Shown: piece after piece, positions 24,957 through 32,716 of the stretch
Position numbering within the stretch: position 1 is the first letter of the stretch
How the letters are laid out: every line of letters starts with the position of its first letter
NCBI RefSeq assembly: GCF_016612545.1
Contig: NZ_JAENRY010000011.1
Location: 1-56,381, forward strand
DNA length: 56,381 nt
Reading direction: 5' to 3'
Source: Streptomyces sp. MBT65
GTDB taxonomy: Bacteria > Actinomycetota > Actinomycetes > Streptomycetales > Streptomycetaceae
Program-made: the position numbers and the translations under genes
Notes under the pieces: generated by a model
What the model saw: the letters and a program-made list of their open reading frames with translations, nothing else
What the model was told of the DNA's origin: nothing
The model's database searches: none

Positions 24957-24965
24957 CCTAACGAA
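24942..24965. promoter_or_regulatory. Candidate ROK operator
   Basis: TTCGTTAG and CTAACGAA form a perfect 8-bp inverted repeat around an 8-base AT-rich centre, in the divergent region between the ROK regulator and the kinase. AT-rich dyads of this length fit XylR/NagC-like ROK proteins. Confidence 0.7.
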
Positions 24966-25093
24966 CGTCACGGTACTCGCCTGCCGTGGTCCGTCAGAAG
25001 CCCGTCCCGGGGCTTCCCGAGTGCTCCAACCGCCGTTCCCCCGGACACGGTTCGCCCACCGTCGCAGCACAGCGCAACGACGAAAGAGGTTCC

Positions 25094-25993
25094 GTGCAGG
25101 ACTCCACGCCCCTCGTGGTCGGCATCGACGTGGGTGGCACCAAGACACATCTCCGCGCCTGCGCGGGCACCGATGTCGTCGCCGACCACATCCGTGCGAG
25201 CAGCGGCTGGCGGCCGCACGACCCCGCGACCGCCGCCGACTGGCTGACCGCGCTGGTCCATGACGCCCTGCCCGCACACGCGCGACCGTCCGCGGTCGCC
25301 GTGGGCGGGCACGCCTGTGAGACACCCCGCCAGTGCGCCGAGATCCGGGCCGCACTGGAGGACCGTCTCGGCGTGCCGACGCTCGTCGTGGGCGACGCCG
25401 AACTGCTCGTCCCCGCCGCCGGGTTGGACAAGGGGGTCGGTCTGGTGGCCGGCACCGGTTCCGTCGCGGTGGGCCTGCTCGGCGACGGCACCCGCCTCCA
25501 AGTGGGCGGCTGGGGCGCCGTGCTCGGCGACGAGGGCGGCGCCGCCGGCCTCGTCCGCGAGGCGGCCCGCACCGCCTGGGCCGCGCACGACCGGGGCGAG
25601 GCCCCGGACCAGCTCGCCCTGGGACTCGTCGAGGCGTTCGCCGTGGCCGAAGTGCCCGCGCTCGGCGCCGCATTGGAAAGCGCTTCCGACGTCTCCGCCG
25701 AATGGGGCCGCCACGCCCGTGTCGTCTTCACCGCGGCCGACGCGGGCTCGCTCCTCGCACGCGAGGTGATAGCCGAGGCCGGCCGCTCCCTCGCCGCGCT
25801 CGTCGTACGGCTCGCCGAACGCGGCGTCCCCGTCGACGACGTGGTGGTCTCGGGCGGCACCGTCCTCGCCCAGCCCCGCCTGTACGAAGCCCTCACCGAC
25901 GCGCTCGCCGAGCGGGTGCCCGGGGCGCGTCCGCAGCCCATCCGGGTACCGCCCGTCGAGGGCGCGGTGGCGCTGGCCCGATCGATCCTGTGA
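25094..25993 (+). CDS. BadF/BadG/BcrA/BcrD-family sugar kinase (N-acetylglucosamine kinase-like)
   Basis: The 299-residue actin-fold kinase has the phosphate-1 loop GIDVGGTKTHLRA at residues 9-21, GLVAGTGSVAVG (phosphate 2) near 117, GWGAVLGDEGGAAGLVREA near 138-156 and the adenosine motif VVSGGTVLAQP near 251. Family members phosphorylate glucosamine or N-acetylglucosamine or act on unrelated acyl-CoAs; the short form here fits the sugar kinases. GTG 25094 is preceded by AAGAGG. It is divergent from the ROK gene and shares its operator, so it probably acts on the product of the imported sugar. A GGAAAGCGCTTCC element lies inside the gene at 25675. Confidence 0.85.
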   Translation: MQDSTPLVVGIDVGGTKTHLRACAGTDVVADHIRASSGWRPHDPATAADWLTALVHDALPAHARPSAVAVGGHACETPRQCAEIRAALEDRLGVPTLVVGDAELLVPAAGLDKGVGLVAGTGSVAVGLLGDGTRLQVGGWGAVLGDEGGAAGLVREAARTAWAAHDRGEAPDQLALGLVEAFAVAEVPALGAALESASDVSAEWGRHARVVFTAADAGSLLAREVIAEAGRSLAALVVRLAERGVPVDDVVVSGGTVLAQPRLYEALTDALAERVPGARPQPIRVPPVEGAVALARSIL

Positions 25994-26000
25994 ACCGCAC

Positions 26001-26022
26001 GGCCCCCGTTCACCCGGGGGTC
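26001..26022 (+). terminator. Hairpin after the sugar kinase
   Basis: CCCCCG/CGGGGG with a 6-base loop (26003-26020), extended by weaker pairs, starts 10 bases after the kinase stop. Confidence 0.55.
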
Positions 26023-26211
26023 ATGTGCCGGACGCCGAACCCCCTCCGACGGGACACGACCCGGCGCAAATCTTCGCACGTACGCACCAGTTGACGTATG
26101 CGCTTTCTCGCGTCGTACGGTGCACCTCGCACCACAGCCGATCGCACAACCCTCACTGGTCCCAGGACCTGGCCGACCGCAACGGCCGTAGAACTCAAGA
26201 GAGGCACACCC

Positions 26212-28140
26212 ATGCCGTCACCCGCCGGGCACCGCACTGACGCCGGTCGACTCGCCGTGAACAGACGTGGTTTCCTCAAGACCTCGCTCGGCGCCTCCGC
26301 CGGTGTGGTCGCCGCGCCGACGCTGGTCAGCTGGCTGGCCGCCGCGGACGCCAAGGCCACCACGGCCCCGCTCCCGTTCGTCGACGACTACAAGACGAAC
26401 GTCATCGCGAACCTCACCCCCGAGACCAACGCCGTGGTCCGGGTCCTCGGCGGCATGGCCCAGATATGGAAGACGGGCGCCACCTGGAACACCGGCACCC
26501 CGCTGCGCCCCGAGATCCTGCGCGCCAACGTGCGCTACTGCGTCGACCTCACCGCCCACCGCACCGAGGCGCAGGCCAAGGAGGCGTTCCTCTACGACCG
26601 CCAGCACCAGAGCTACGCGATGATCGCGGGCCTGGGTCCACTGGCCGACCTGTACAAGTCCGGTGCCCTGGCGGTCACTTCGATCACCAGCGCCCCGGAC
26701 TCCACCCCGGCCACCACGATCAGCGACGCCGTCCCGGCCGACGCGCCCGCCGGTTCCGCGCTCGGCGCCGGCTCGCACGACTCCGCGCTGGGCAAGGTCG
26801 CCGAACTGGTCGACACCGTGCGCGGCAACTACGCGTCGGGCAACCCGGGCAAGTACGCCTACCAGTACCCGCGTCCGTGGCGCATGAACGAGAAGAGCGA
26901 GGTCGTCGACACGGGCAAGGTCGACGCGCTCGGCTACCCGGTCTACGACTCCAAGGTGGTCGTCGCCCCTCAACTCCTGCGCCAGCGCTCCACGTCACCG
27001 GTCGACGACGCCGGTTTCCCCAGCGGTCACACCAACGCCTTCCACCTGGCGGGGCTCGCCTACGCGTACGCCGTACCCGAGCGCTTCCAGGAACTGGTCA
27101 CCCGTACCTTCCAGTTGAGCCACACCCGGATCATGGCGGGCATGCACTCCCCCGTCGACGTCATGGGCGGCCGCATCATGGCCACCGCCCTGGCCGCCGC
27201 CACGCTCGCCGACCCGGCCAACGCCACGCTCAAGGCCGCGGCGCGCGCCCAGGCGCTCGCCTACTTCGAGGCGAAGACCGGCACGACGGCGGACACCCTG
27301 TACGCCTACGCCCACTCGGCGACGACGGCGACCGACCCGTACGCGGACCGGAGCGCCAACGCCCGTCTGGTGGAGCCCAAGTTCACCTACGTCCTGACCC
27401 GCAGCGGCCGTGACAAGGCACTGACCGTGCCCAAGGGCGCGGAGGTCCTGCTGGAGACCCGGCTGCCGTACCTCGACGCGGCCCAGCGGCGCGAGGTGCT
27501 GCGCACGACCGCGCTGCCCTCCGGCTACCTCCTGCTGGACGGCTTCGAGCAGTGGGGTCGCCTCAACCTCTTCGCGGCGGCGGACGGTTACGGCTCCTTC
27601 GACTCCGATGTCGTCGTCGCCCTCGACGCGGCGGCCGGGGGCTTCGGCGCGGCCGACGCCTGGCGCAACGACATCGACGGCTGCGGCGGCCTGACCAAGC
27701 AGGGCACCGGGACGCTCACGCTGACCGGGCACAACGCGTACACCGGCGGGACCGTGCTCAAGTCCGGTGCGCTGGTGGCCGGTTCGGCGCACGCACTCGG
27801 TCACGGTGACGTGAGCGTGCTCGGCGGTTCGCTGCGGGTCTCCGAGTCCGTGCAGATCCACGGCACGTACGCCCAGCAGTCGGCCGGCCTGGAGGTCACG
27901 CTGCGCTCGGGCCACCAGCCCGCCGTCGAGGTCACCCGGCGCGCGACGCTCGGCAAGGGCAGCACGCTGTCCCTTCGCTTCGACGCCGAGCACCCGCCGG
28001 CCGCCGGCTCCACGGTGCGCGTCCTGAGCGCGTCCTCGCTGCGCGGCCAGTTCGACAGCATCACGCTGAACTCGGACAAGCTGCGGGCCGTACCCGTGTA
28101 TACGGCGGAAGGTCTGTCGGTACGACTCCTGAAGCGGTGA
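26212..28140 (+). CDS. Tat-exported PAP2 phosphatase with C-terminal beta-strand (PATR) region
   Basis: The 642-residue protein starts with a twin-arginine signal (NRRGFLKTS at 17-25, hydrophobic stretch, then AKA). The phosphatase core carries all three PAP2 motifs: K-x6-RP (KYAYQYPRP), PSGH in FPSGHTNAF, and R-x5-H-x3-D in RIMAGMHSPVD. This is a class-A acid phosphatase/vanadium-haloperoxidase fold expected to cleave phosphomonoesters outside the cell. From about residue 500, GGLTKQGTGTLTLTGHNAYTGGT is a textbook autotransporter-associated beta-strand repeat, followed by more strand-rich sequence, probably a surface or substrate-contact module. ATG 26212 has AGAGAGG upstream; the longer frame would bury the signal peptide. 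Confidence 0.88.
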   Translation: MPSPAGHRTDAGRLAVNRRGFLKTSLGASAGVVAAPTLVSWLAAADAKATTAPLPFVDDYKTNVIANLTPETNAVVRVLGGMAQIWKTGATWNTGTPLRPEILRANVRYCVDLTAHRTEAQAKEAFLYDRQHQSYAMIAGLGPLADLYKSGALAVTSITSAPDSTPATTISDAVPADAPAGSALGAGSHDSALGKVAELVDTVRGNYASGNPGKYAYQYPRPWRMNEKSEVVDTGKVDALGYPVYDSKVVVAPQLLRQRSTSPVDDAGFPSGHTNAFHLAGLAYAYAVPERFQELVTRTFQLSHTRIMAGMHSPVDVMGGRIMATALAAATLADPANATLKAAARAQALAYFEAKTGTTADTLYAYAHSATTATDPYADRSANARLVEPKFTYVLTRSGRDKALTVPKGAEVLLETRLPYLDAAQRREVLRTTALPSGYLLLDGFEQWGRLNLFAAADGYGSFDSDVVVALDAAAGGFGAADAWRNDIDGCGGLTKQGTGTLTLTGHNAYTGGTVLKSGALVAGSAHALGHGDVSVLGGSLRVSESVQIHGTYAQQSAGLEVTLRSGHQPAVEVTRRATLGKGSTLSLRFDAEHPPAAGSTVRVLSASSLRGQFDSITLNSDKLRAVPVYTAEGLSVRLLKR

Positions 28141-28147
28141 CGCCCCT

Positions 28148-28206
28148 GGTGGCGGGAGCGATGCGACAGTAGGGCCATGACCCGGCTCCGGCTCGCTCCC
28201 GCCACC
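28148..28206 (+). terminator. Long inverted repeat after the PAP2 gene
   Basis: A perfect 14-bp inverted repeat (28148-28161 with 28193-28206) encloses 31 bases, beginning 8 bases after the stop. It ends 27 bases before the next start, so it could end the PAP2 transcript or form a leader structure for the glycosyltransferase. Confidence 0.55.
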
Positions 28207-28232
28207 GCGCGGCCGGCCTCACCGCAGGGCGG

Positions 28233-29954
28233 ATGATGGCGCGCGAACAGCACTCGGTCCTCGAACCCGGCACGCTCGGCGACGGCGGGCCTCCTCCGCC
28301 GCGCGCCACGGAGAGCCGGCCGGCCCGCCTCCACGCCGGGCTGCGGCGCCACCGGCGGTGGCTGCTGCCGGTCCTGGTGGTGGTGCTCCTCGCGCAGATG
28401 GCCGCCGTGATGGTCACGACCGCCGTCGAGCAGACCCCGACCATCGACGAGCCGGTGTACGTGGCCACGGCCACCATGTATCTGCGCGAGCACACCCTTG
28501 ACCACAACCCCGAGCACCCGCCCCTCGGGAAGCTGGTGATCGCCGCCGGGATCGCCCTGGCCGACCCGCACTTCGATGCGAACTACCGTGGCGATCAGGG
28601 GGAGTTGGGCCGCCATCTGCTGTACGAGTCGGGCAACGACCCCTGGCGGCTGATGTTCTGGGCCCGCCTGCCGGTGATCGTGCTGACCCTGCTGTTCGGG
28701 CTGGTCGTGTTCGCGTTCGCCCGTGAACTCATGGGCGCGGCACGGGGGTTGGTGGCGCTCGCCCTGTACACGTTCTCGCCCGATGTCGTCGCGCACGGCT
28801 CGCTGGCCACCCTCGACGTGCCACAGGCCGGCTTTCTGCTGACGTCGGTGTGGCTGCTGTGGCGGGCCCGACGGCGCCCGTTCCTGTACGTCCCGCTCGC
28901 GGGGGCGGCGCTCGGTGCCGCCGTCGCGACGAAGATGAGCGCCCTGCCCGCCGTACCGGTGCTGATGCTGCTGGCCGCCCTGTCGGTGTGGTCCGCGTGC
29001 CGCCCGGCCGACCGTGCCGCCCGGCGGCGGGTGGTGCTCCTCGGAGCCGCGGGCGCGGCCGTGGTGGCGCTGGTGACGGTCGCCGTCGTCTGGGCGTCGT
29101 ATCTCGCCGTCGATCCGCGGCTGCGCTTCACGTCCACGGAACCGGTGCCGACCGTCCACGGACTGCGCGGGCAGATCGTCGGCCTCCTGCCGTTCCCGCG
29201 GGCGTTCCTCGACGGGATGCGCATCCAGTTCGGTCTGGAGGACTACCCGTGGCAGGGCTTCCTGTTCGGGCACCTCTACACCGGGTCGCACTGGTACTAC
29301 CTGCCTGTGGCGCTGCTCGTGAAGACACCGCTCGGCATGATCGCGCTGTGGGCGGCGGGTGCCGTCGCGGTCGTGGCGGTTCGGCGGTTGCGACCGTCGG
29401 CGCCGTATCTGCTGCTCCCCACCGCCGTGCTGCTGGGCGCGGCGATGGACGGCTCGCGGGACTTCGGGACGCGGTACGCGATCTTCGTGCCGATGTTCCT
29501 GGCGGTCGCCGCGGCCTGTGTGCCGGCGCTGCGGTGGCGGTGGGCCGCGCTGTCCACGGGGGTGCTGGTGGCGTTCGTCGCGGTCAGTTCGCTGCGGACG
29601 TTCCCCTACTATCTGCCGTACTCCAACGAGGCGTTCGGCGGACCGTCGAAGACCTATCTGCGGCTGCACGACTCGAACGTGGACTGGGGGCAGGACCTCG
29701 GCCGCCTCGCCGACCGGCTGCGCGAGCGGTACGCGGGCGAGCGGATCTGGCTCGTCTACAAGGGCAGCGGTGTGCCGTCGTACTACGGCATCGAGTCGTC
29801 CGATCCGCGCACGGCAGGACTGCGTGACGTGCACGGGCTGTTGGTCGTTTCGGACACCTCGATCGACAAGGCGACGGGAAAACTGGCCGAGTTGATCGAC
29901 AGCAGTCGTCCGATCGATCAAGTCGGTCATTCGATCACGATCTACCGGCGCTGA
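28233..29954 (+). CDS. GT-C glycosyltransferase (GT39/ArnT-like membrane protein)
   Basis: The 573-residue integral membrane protein has a cytoplasmic basic lead and first helix WLLPVLVVVLLAQMAAVMV. The outer loop TPTIDEPVYVATATMYLREHTLDHNPEHPPLGKLV carries the acidic D-E pair and the HPPLGK motif of PMT/ArnT-type transferases. About nine further helices follow, then a soluble C-terminal domain with SNVDWGQDLGRLADRLRERY, which is found in a distinct actinobacterial subgroup. It should transfer a sugar from a polyprenyl-phosphate donor to an envelope acceptor. ATG 28233 or the adjacent ATG at 28236 may be used. It probably is its own unit; RpiR begins 67 bp later. Confidence 0.87.
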   Translation: MMAREQHSVLEPGTLGDGGPPPPRATESRPARLHAGLRRHRRWLLPVLVVVLLAQMAAVMVTTAVEQTPTIDEPVYVATATMYLREHTLDHNPEHPPLGKLVIAAGIALADPHFDANYRGDQGELGRHLLYESGNDPWRLMFWARLPVIVLTLLFGLVVFAFARELMGAARGLVALALYTFSPDVVAHGSLATLDVPQAGFLLTSVWLLWRARRRPFLYVPLAGAALGAAVATKMSALPAVPVLMLLAALSVWSACRPADRAARRRVVLLGAAGAAVVALVTVAVVWASYLAVDPRLRFTSTEPVPTVHGLRGQIVGLLPFPRAFLDGMRIQFGLEDYPWQGFLFGHLYTGSHWYYLPVALLVKTPLGMIALWAAGAVAVVAVRRLRPSAPYLLLPTAVLLGAAMDGSRDFGTRYAIFVPMFLAVAAACVPALRWRWAALSTGVLVAFVAVSSLRTFPYYLPYSNEAFGGPSKTYLRLHDSNVDWGQDLGRLADRLRERYAGERIWLVYKGSGVPSYYGIESSDPRTAGLRDVHGLLVVSDTSIDKATGKLAELIDSSRPIDQVGHSITIYRR

Positions 29955-30021
29955 TCGCCCTCTGGTGACAACGCTCTGTGAGCTATGTTGAGTGGCTGTG
30001 GGAGACAAAGGAGGCGCACCG

Positions 30022-30942
30022 GTGCCATCGCCGCAGCAGGCACGCGCCCAGGCATCCGTGATCACCTCGGGAAAAACCGACCCGGAAGTCGGCGCGGCAC
30101 CGACGTCCCAACTCAGGGAACTCTTCGACGGGCCACGGCTGTCGCCGGGCCAGCGCCGCATCGCCCAGTACCTGATCGAGCACATCACCGAGGCGGCGTT
30201 CCTCTCCATCACGGATCTCGCGGAGCGCGTCGGCGTCAGCCAGCCCTCGGTGACGCGGTTCGCCGCGGCGGTCGGCTTCAGCGGGTACCCCGCGCTGCGC
30301 GAGCGGTTGCAGGCGATCGCCCTGCGGACCCTCGCGGGCGGCCCGGCGGCCGAGGAGAACCGCAGCAACGAACTGCAGGCCGCGGTCGACGCCGAGATCG
30401 AGAACCTGGAGAACCTGCGCCGGGACTTCGCCGACCCCGACCGGCTGATCGACGTGGGCCGCGAACTGTCGGCGTCCACCCCGCTGACCGTCCTCGGCCT
30501 GCGCATCTCGGTCTCGCTCGCCGAGTACTTCGCGTACGCCGCGCGCCGCATCCACCCGGACGTACGGCTGGTGACCCGCGGCGGGAGCGTCGCCTACGAC
30601 GCGATCCTCCAGTCCCGCGAGGCGGGCGGCACCTGGCTGCTCGCGTTCGACATGCCGCGGCACGCGCACGAGACGCTCACCACGCTCCGGGTGGCGCGCA
30701 GCGCCGGCCTCAAGGTGGCCCTCGTGACCGATCTGGCGCTCGGCGCGCTGGCCGACGAGGCCGACGTCACCTTCGCCACCGGCACCGGCTCCCGCCTGGT
30801 CTTCGACTCGTACGCGGCACCCGGAGTGATGGCCTCCGCGCTGCTCCAGGCCATGACGGACGCCGATCCGGAGCGCACCCAGGCCCGCCTGGAGGACTAC
30901 GAACAGATCGCCGAGCAGCACCAGTTCTTCATGCGGGACTGA
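30022..30942 (+). CDS. MurR/RpiR-family regulator
   Basis: The 306-residue regulator has an N-terminal RpiR helix-turn-helix (LSPGQRRIAQYLIEHITEAAFLSITDLAERVGVSQPSVTRFAAAVGFSGYPALRERL, about 40-95) and a C-terminal SIS phosphosugar-binding domain (VLGLRISVSLAEYFAYAARRI, LAFDMPRHAHETLTTLRVARSAGLKVALVTD). GTG 30022 is preferred because a perfect AAAGGAGG lies 8 bases before it; an upstream GTG and TTG in the same frame have none. The usual SIS Ser/Thr (TISGxT) is replaced by FDMPRHAHE, so the ligand may not be a classical sugar phosphate. No sugar operon is adjacent, so its target is not evident. Confidence 0.88.
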   Translation: MPSPQQARAQASVITSGKTDPEVGAAPTSQLRELFDGPRLSPGQRRIAQYLIEHITEAAFLSITDLAERVGVSQPSVTRFAAAVGFSGYPALRERLQAIALRTLAGGPAAEENRSNELQAAVDAEIENLENLRRDFADPDRLIDVGRELSASTPLTVLGLRISVSLAEYFAYAARRIHPDVRLVTRGGSVAYDAILQSREAGGTWLLAFDMPRHAHETLTTLRVARSAGLKVALVTDLALGALADEADVTFATGTGSRLVFDSYAAPGVMASALLQAMTDADPERTQARLEDYEQIAEQHQFFMRD

Positions 30943-30954
30943 CCCGACTCTCCC

Positions 30955-30976
30955 CCCTTGAATCACTTCAAAAGGG
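30955..30976 (+). terminator. Bulged hairpin after RpiR gene
   Basis: CCCTTGAA and TTCAAAAGGG pair with two extra A residues bulged, around a TCAC loop, 12 bases after the stop. Confidence 0.4.
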
Positions 30977-31307
30977 CATCGATCCGCCTATTTCGCGCAT
31001 GAATGTTTTCATACGCCTTGCAAAGCGGACGGCATATATAAATACTGCTCACGGATCGCACCCGCCCCGAGAAAGCCCGGTCCGCCCATGCGCACCTCCG
31101 CTCCACCCGCCGCGCCGGCGACACCTGCCTCCCGGGGCCCTCGCACGAGCACGCCCAGCCGCCGTCTCCTACCCGCGTCGGCGCCGGGCGTGTTCGGTAG
31201 GGCATCGCCTGCGCGAGCGCCCAGGGCGGCCCCGGTCATCCCCTGGGCCGGGGCCGCCACCCACCGTCGAACCACCCCCGCGACGCCGCACATCCGGAAG
31301 CGATGAC
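30977..31307. other. AT-rich leader region before a small unknown gene
   Basis: Bases 30,985-31,050 are markedly AT-rich for this genome. They hold ATGAA-TGTT-TTCAT (perfect dyad, 30999-31012) and a TTGCAA/AATACT promoter candidate. Bases 31,060-31,307 are GC-rich; a 72-codon open frame at 31088-31306 ends one base before the next ATG, but its Ala/Pro/Arg/Thr composition and poor ribosome site make it doubtful. Confidence 0.45.
31018..31046 (+). promoter_or_regulatory. Promoter candidate for the 124-residue protein gene
   Basis: TTGCAA (31018-31023) and AATACT (31041-31046) lie 17 bases apart within the run GCATATATAAATACT. The leader to the ATG would be about 255 bases. Confidence 0.4.
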
Positions 31308-31682
31308 ATGCAACTCACCACCACGCGCATCACCCAGGACTGGCCCTGTCAGGTCAAGACCCCGGGCAGCTACGACTGGGAGCGCTCGGCCGCCAAGTGG
31401 CTGCGCGAGCTGGTGCCGGCCCGCTACGCCAGCTACCCCGCGTTCATCCGCCACCCCGTGCTGCTCGCCCGCCATGCGCAGATCCAGGTCCAGCACGAGA
31501 TCCGCGTGGCCCGCACCGCCCTCCAGACCGCGCGGGCCGACCTGCCCGGCATCGGCCTGCCCGAGTCGGTCATCGAGCACACCATCAAGCTGTACGCCGC
31601 CGAGGTGCTCCAGCTCCAGCACATCGCGCGCAGCGTGCGTGCGGTGACCGAGGCGCTGGTCGGGCACAGCACGGGACGCTGA
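31308..31682 (+). CDS. Conserved-looking helical protein, unknown function
   Basis: I do not recognise this 124-residue protein. It opens with a short strand-like part (QLTTTRITQDWPCQVKTPGSYDWER), then is almost entirely helical: a Trp/Leu-rich helix, RYASYPAFIRHPVLLARHAQIQVQHEIRVARTALQTARADL, a short break GIGLPESV, and a final helix IEHTIKLYAAEVLQLQHIARSVRAVTEAL. No membrane segment, no metal motif; cytoplasmic. The codon use is normal, and GGAAG lies about 8 bases before the ATG, so it is a real gene. It may be a helical-bundle regulator or adaptor. Confidence 0.75.
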   Translation: MQLTTTRITQDWPCQVKTPGSYDWERSAAKWLRELVPARYASYPAFIRHPVLLARHAQIQVQHEIRVARTALQTARADLPGIGLPESVIEHTIKLYAAEVLQLQHIARSVRAVTEALVGHSTGR

Positions 31683-31717
31683 CCCCGGCGCGGGTCGGGC
31701 TGTCGGTCGTCAGGTCG

Positions 31718-31819
31718 TCAGTCGTCGTCGCGGTGGAGCCAGTACCAGAACACCCCGACGACGAGGGCCAGCAGAAGGACTCCGGGCAGGATCAGACCCG
31801 GGACGCGGGAGCCGTTCAT
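31718..31819 (-). CDS. 33-residue single-pass membrane protein
   Basis: A short frame opens with ATG at 31819 and GAAGG 8 bases upstream. It encodes MNGSRVPG, a clean hydrophobic helix of about 18 residues (LILPGVLLLALVVGVFWYW), and a charged end LHRDDD. It sits about 130 bases after the peptidoglycan-binding gene on the same strand. The ordered N-out/C-in features and ribosome site argue that it is made. It may be an accessory subunit of an envelope complex; there is no family I can name. Confidence 0.6.
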   Translation of the reverse strand: MNGSRVPGLILPGVLLLALVVGVFWYWLHRDDD

Positions 31820-31951
31820 CGGCGTGGCCTTCGGTTCGCAGCGGGCACGACACCGCCGACCTGCGGCGCCGCGCTGTCCATGATGAGCCGCTACGGCCGC
31901 ATAGCCGCCGACTTTCCGCAGGCCTTGCCCGGTGTTCGAAGCCTCGTTCGA

Positions 31952-32629
31952 CTACTGGCCGGCGTCGAGCGTCGTGCGCGACTCCAGGTCCTTGCGGGTG
32001 TCGTCGCCGTACACGCCGTTCTCGTCGCCCCGGATGCCGTACCAGAGCTGGAAGCGGGCGACCGCGGCCGTGAGGGTCGCGTCGAACTGACCGCTGGTGG
32101 AGCCGTTCTCATAGACGTTGGGGATGCGCAGGAGCCGTTCCTCCAGCTTCTTCACCTCGGGGCCGCTGTCGCCCTCGCGGAGGGTACCGGCGCCGTCCGG
32201 GTCGGCCGCCTCGGTGACCGTGGCGGACACCACCGGGGTCGGTGTGGCGACCGGCTCGGCCGTGCTGGCCTCGCCCCTGCCGGGCAGCAGGAGAGCCGCC
32301 GCGAAGCCGACCAGCGCGGCGGCGCTCACCCCGACCACGATCGCGGCCCGGCGCAGACCGGGCCCGAAGGGGCCGGAGCCCGACCCGGTGACGAACGGGT
32401 CCGTCGTCGACAGCGGGTGCAACTCGCCGGGTACGGGCGGCAGTTCCTGTGTCTCGGCCTCGGAACCGAAGAACGGCCGGGGCACCGGCACGGACTCGAA
32501 GACGGAGGAGTCCCGGCGGGTCTCCCGCAGCAGCTCCGCGAGGTTGTCGGAGCGGCGCCGACGCAGGACGCGGGAGGGTTCAAGGACCGGGCCGCCGGAC
32601 GACGATCCCGGTTCGGGCGGTGTAGACAC
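31952..32629 (-). CDS. Membrane protein with C-terminal peptidoglycan-binding domain
   Basis: The 225-residue protein has a disordered cytoplasmic lead (about 1-95) with RVLRRRRSDNLAELLRETRR, a single transmembrane helix AAIVVGVSAAALVGFAAALLL near 98-118, a Thr/Pro/Val linker, and a PG_binding_1 domain (LREGDSGPEVKKLEERLLRIPNVYENG...FDATLTAAVARFQLWYGIRGD) at about 150-215. The domain is outside and binds peptidoglycan. GTG 32629 follows AAGGAG; the frame before it is not needed. It is downstream of the ATP-grasp gene with an 87-bp gap. It may be an anti-sigma-like or cell-wall-sensing anchor, but this is inference. Confidence 0.85.
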   Translation of the reverse strand: MSTPPEPGSSSGGPVLEPSRVLRRRRSDNLAELLRETRRDSSVFESVPVPRPFFGSEAETQELPPVPGELHPLSTTDPFVTGSGSGPFGPGLRRAAIVVGVSAAALVGFAAALLLPGRGEASTAEPVATPTPVVSATVTEAADPDGAGTLREGDSGPEVKKLEERLLRIPNVYENGSTSGQFDATLTAAVARFQLWYGIRGDENGVYGDDTRKDLESRTTLDAGQ

Positions 32630-32716
32630 ACTGCTCTCCTTCCGTTCCGCGCGCACGGACCCATCCCCCTGGAGAGATACGCGCGCACGGCCACCGGAGT
32701 TCAGCGCGGCACGCGC

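Noticed and set aside
25675..25687. GGAAAGCGCTTCC, a LacI-like element inside the sugar kinase gene
   Set aside because: It lies well inside the coding sequence, with no promoter near; the GC-rich core is likely by chance in this codon usage.
27801..30551. A 916-codon open frame on the minus strand
   Set aside because: It is antisense to the PAP2, glycosyltransferase and RpiR genes; Arg/Gln/His-rich translation without domains.
31088..31306. A 72-codon frame ending one base before the ATG at 31308
   Set aside because: The position is tempting for coupling, but the Ala/Pro/Arg/Ser/Thr composition and weak ribosome site fit a random GC-rich frame.
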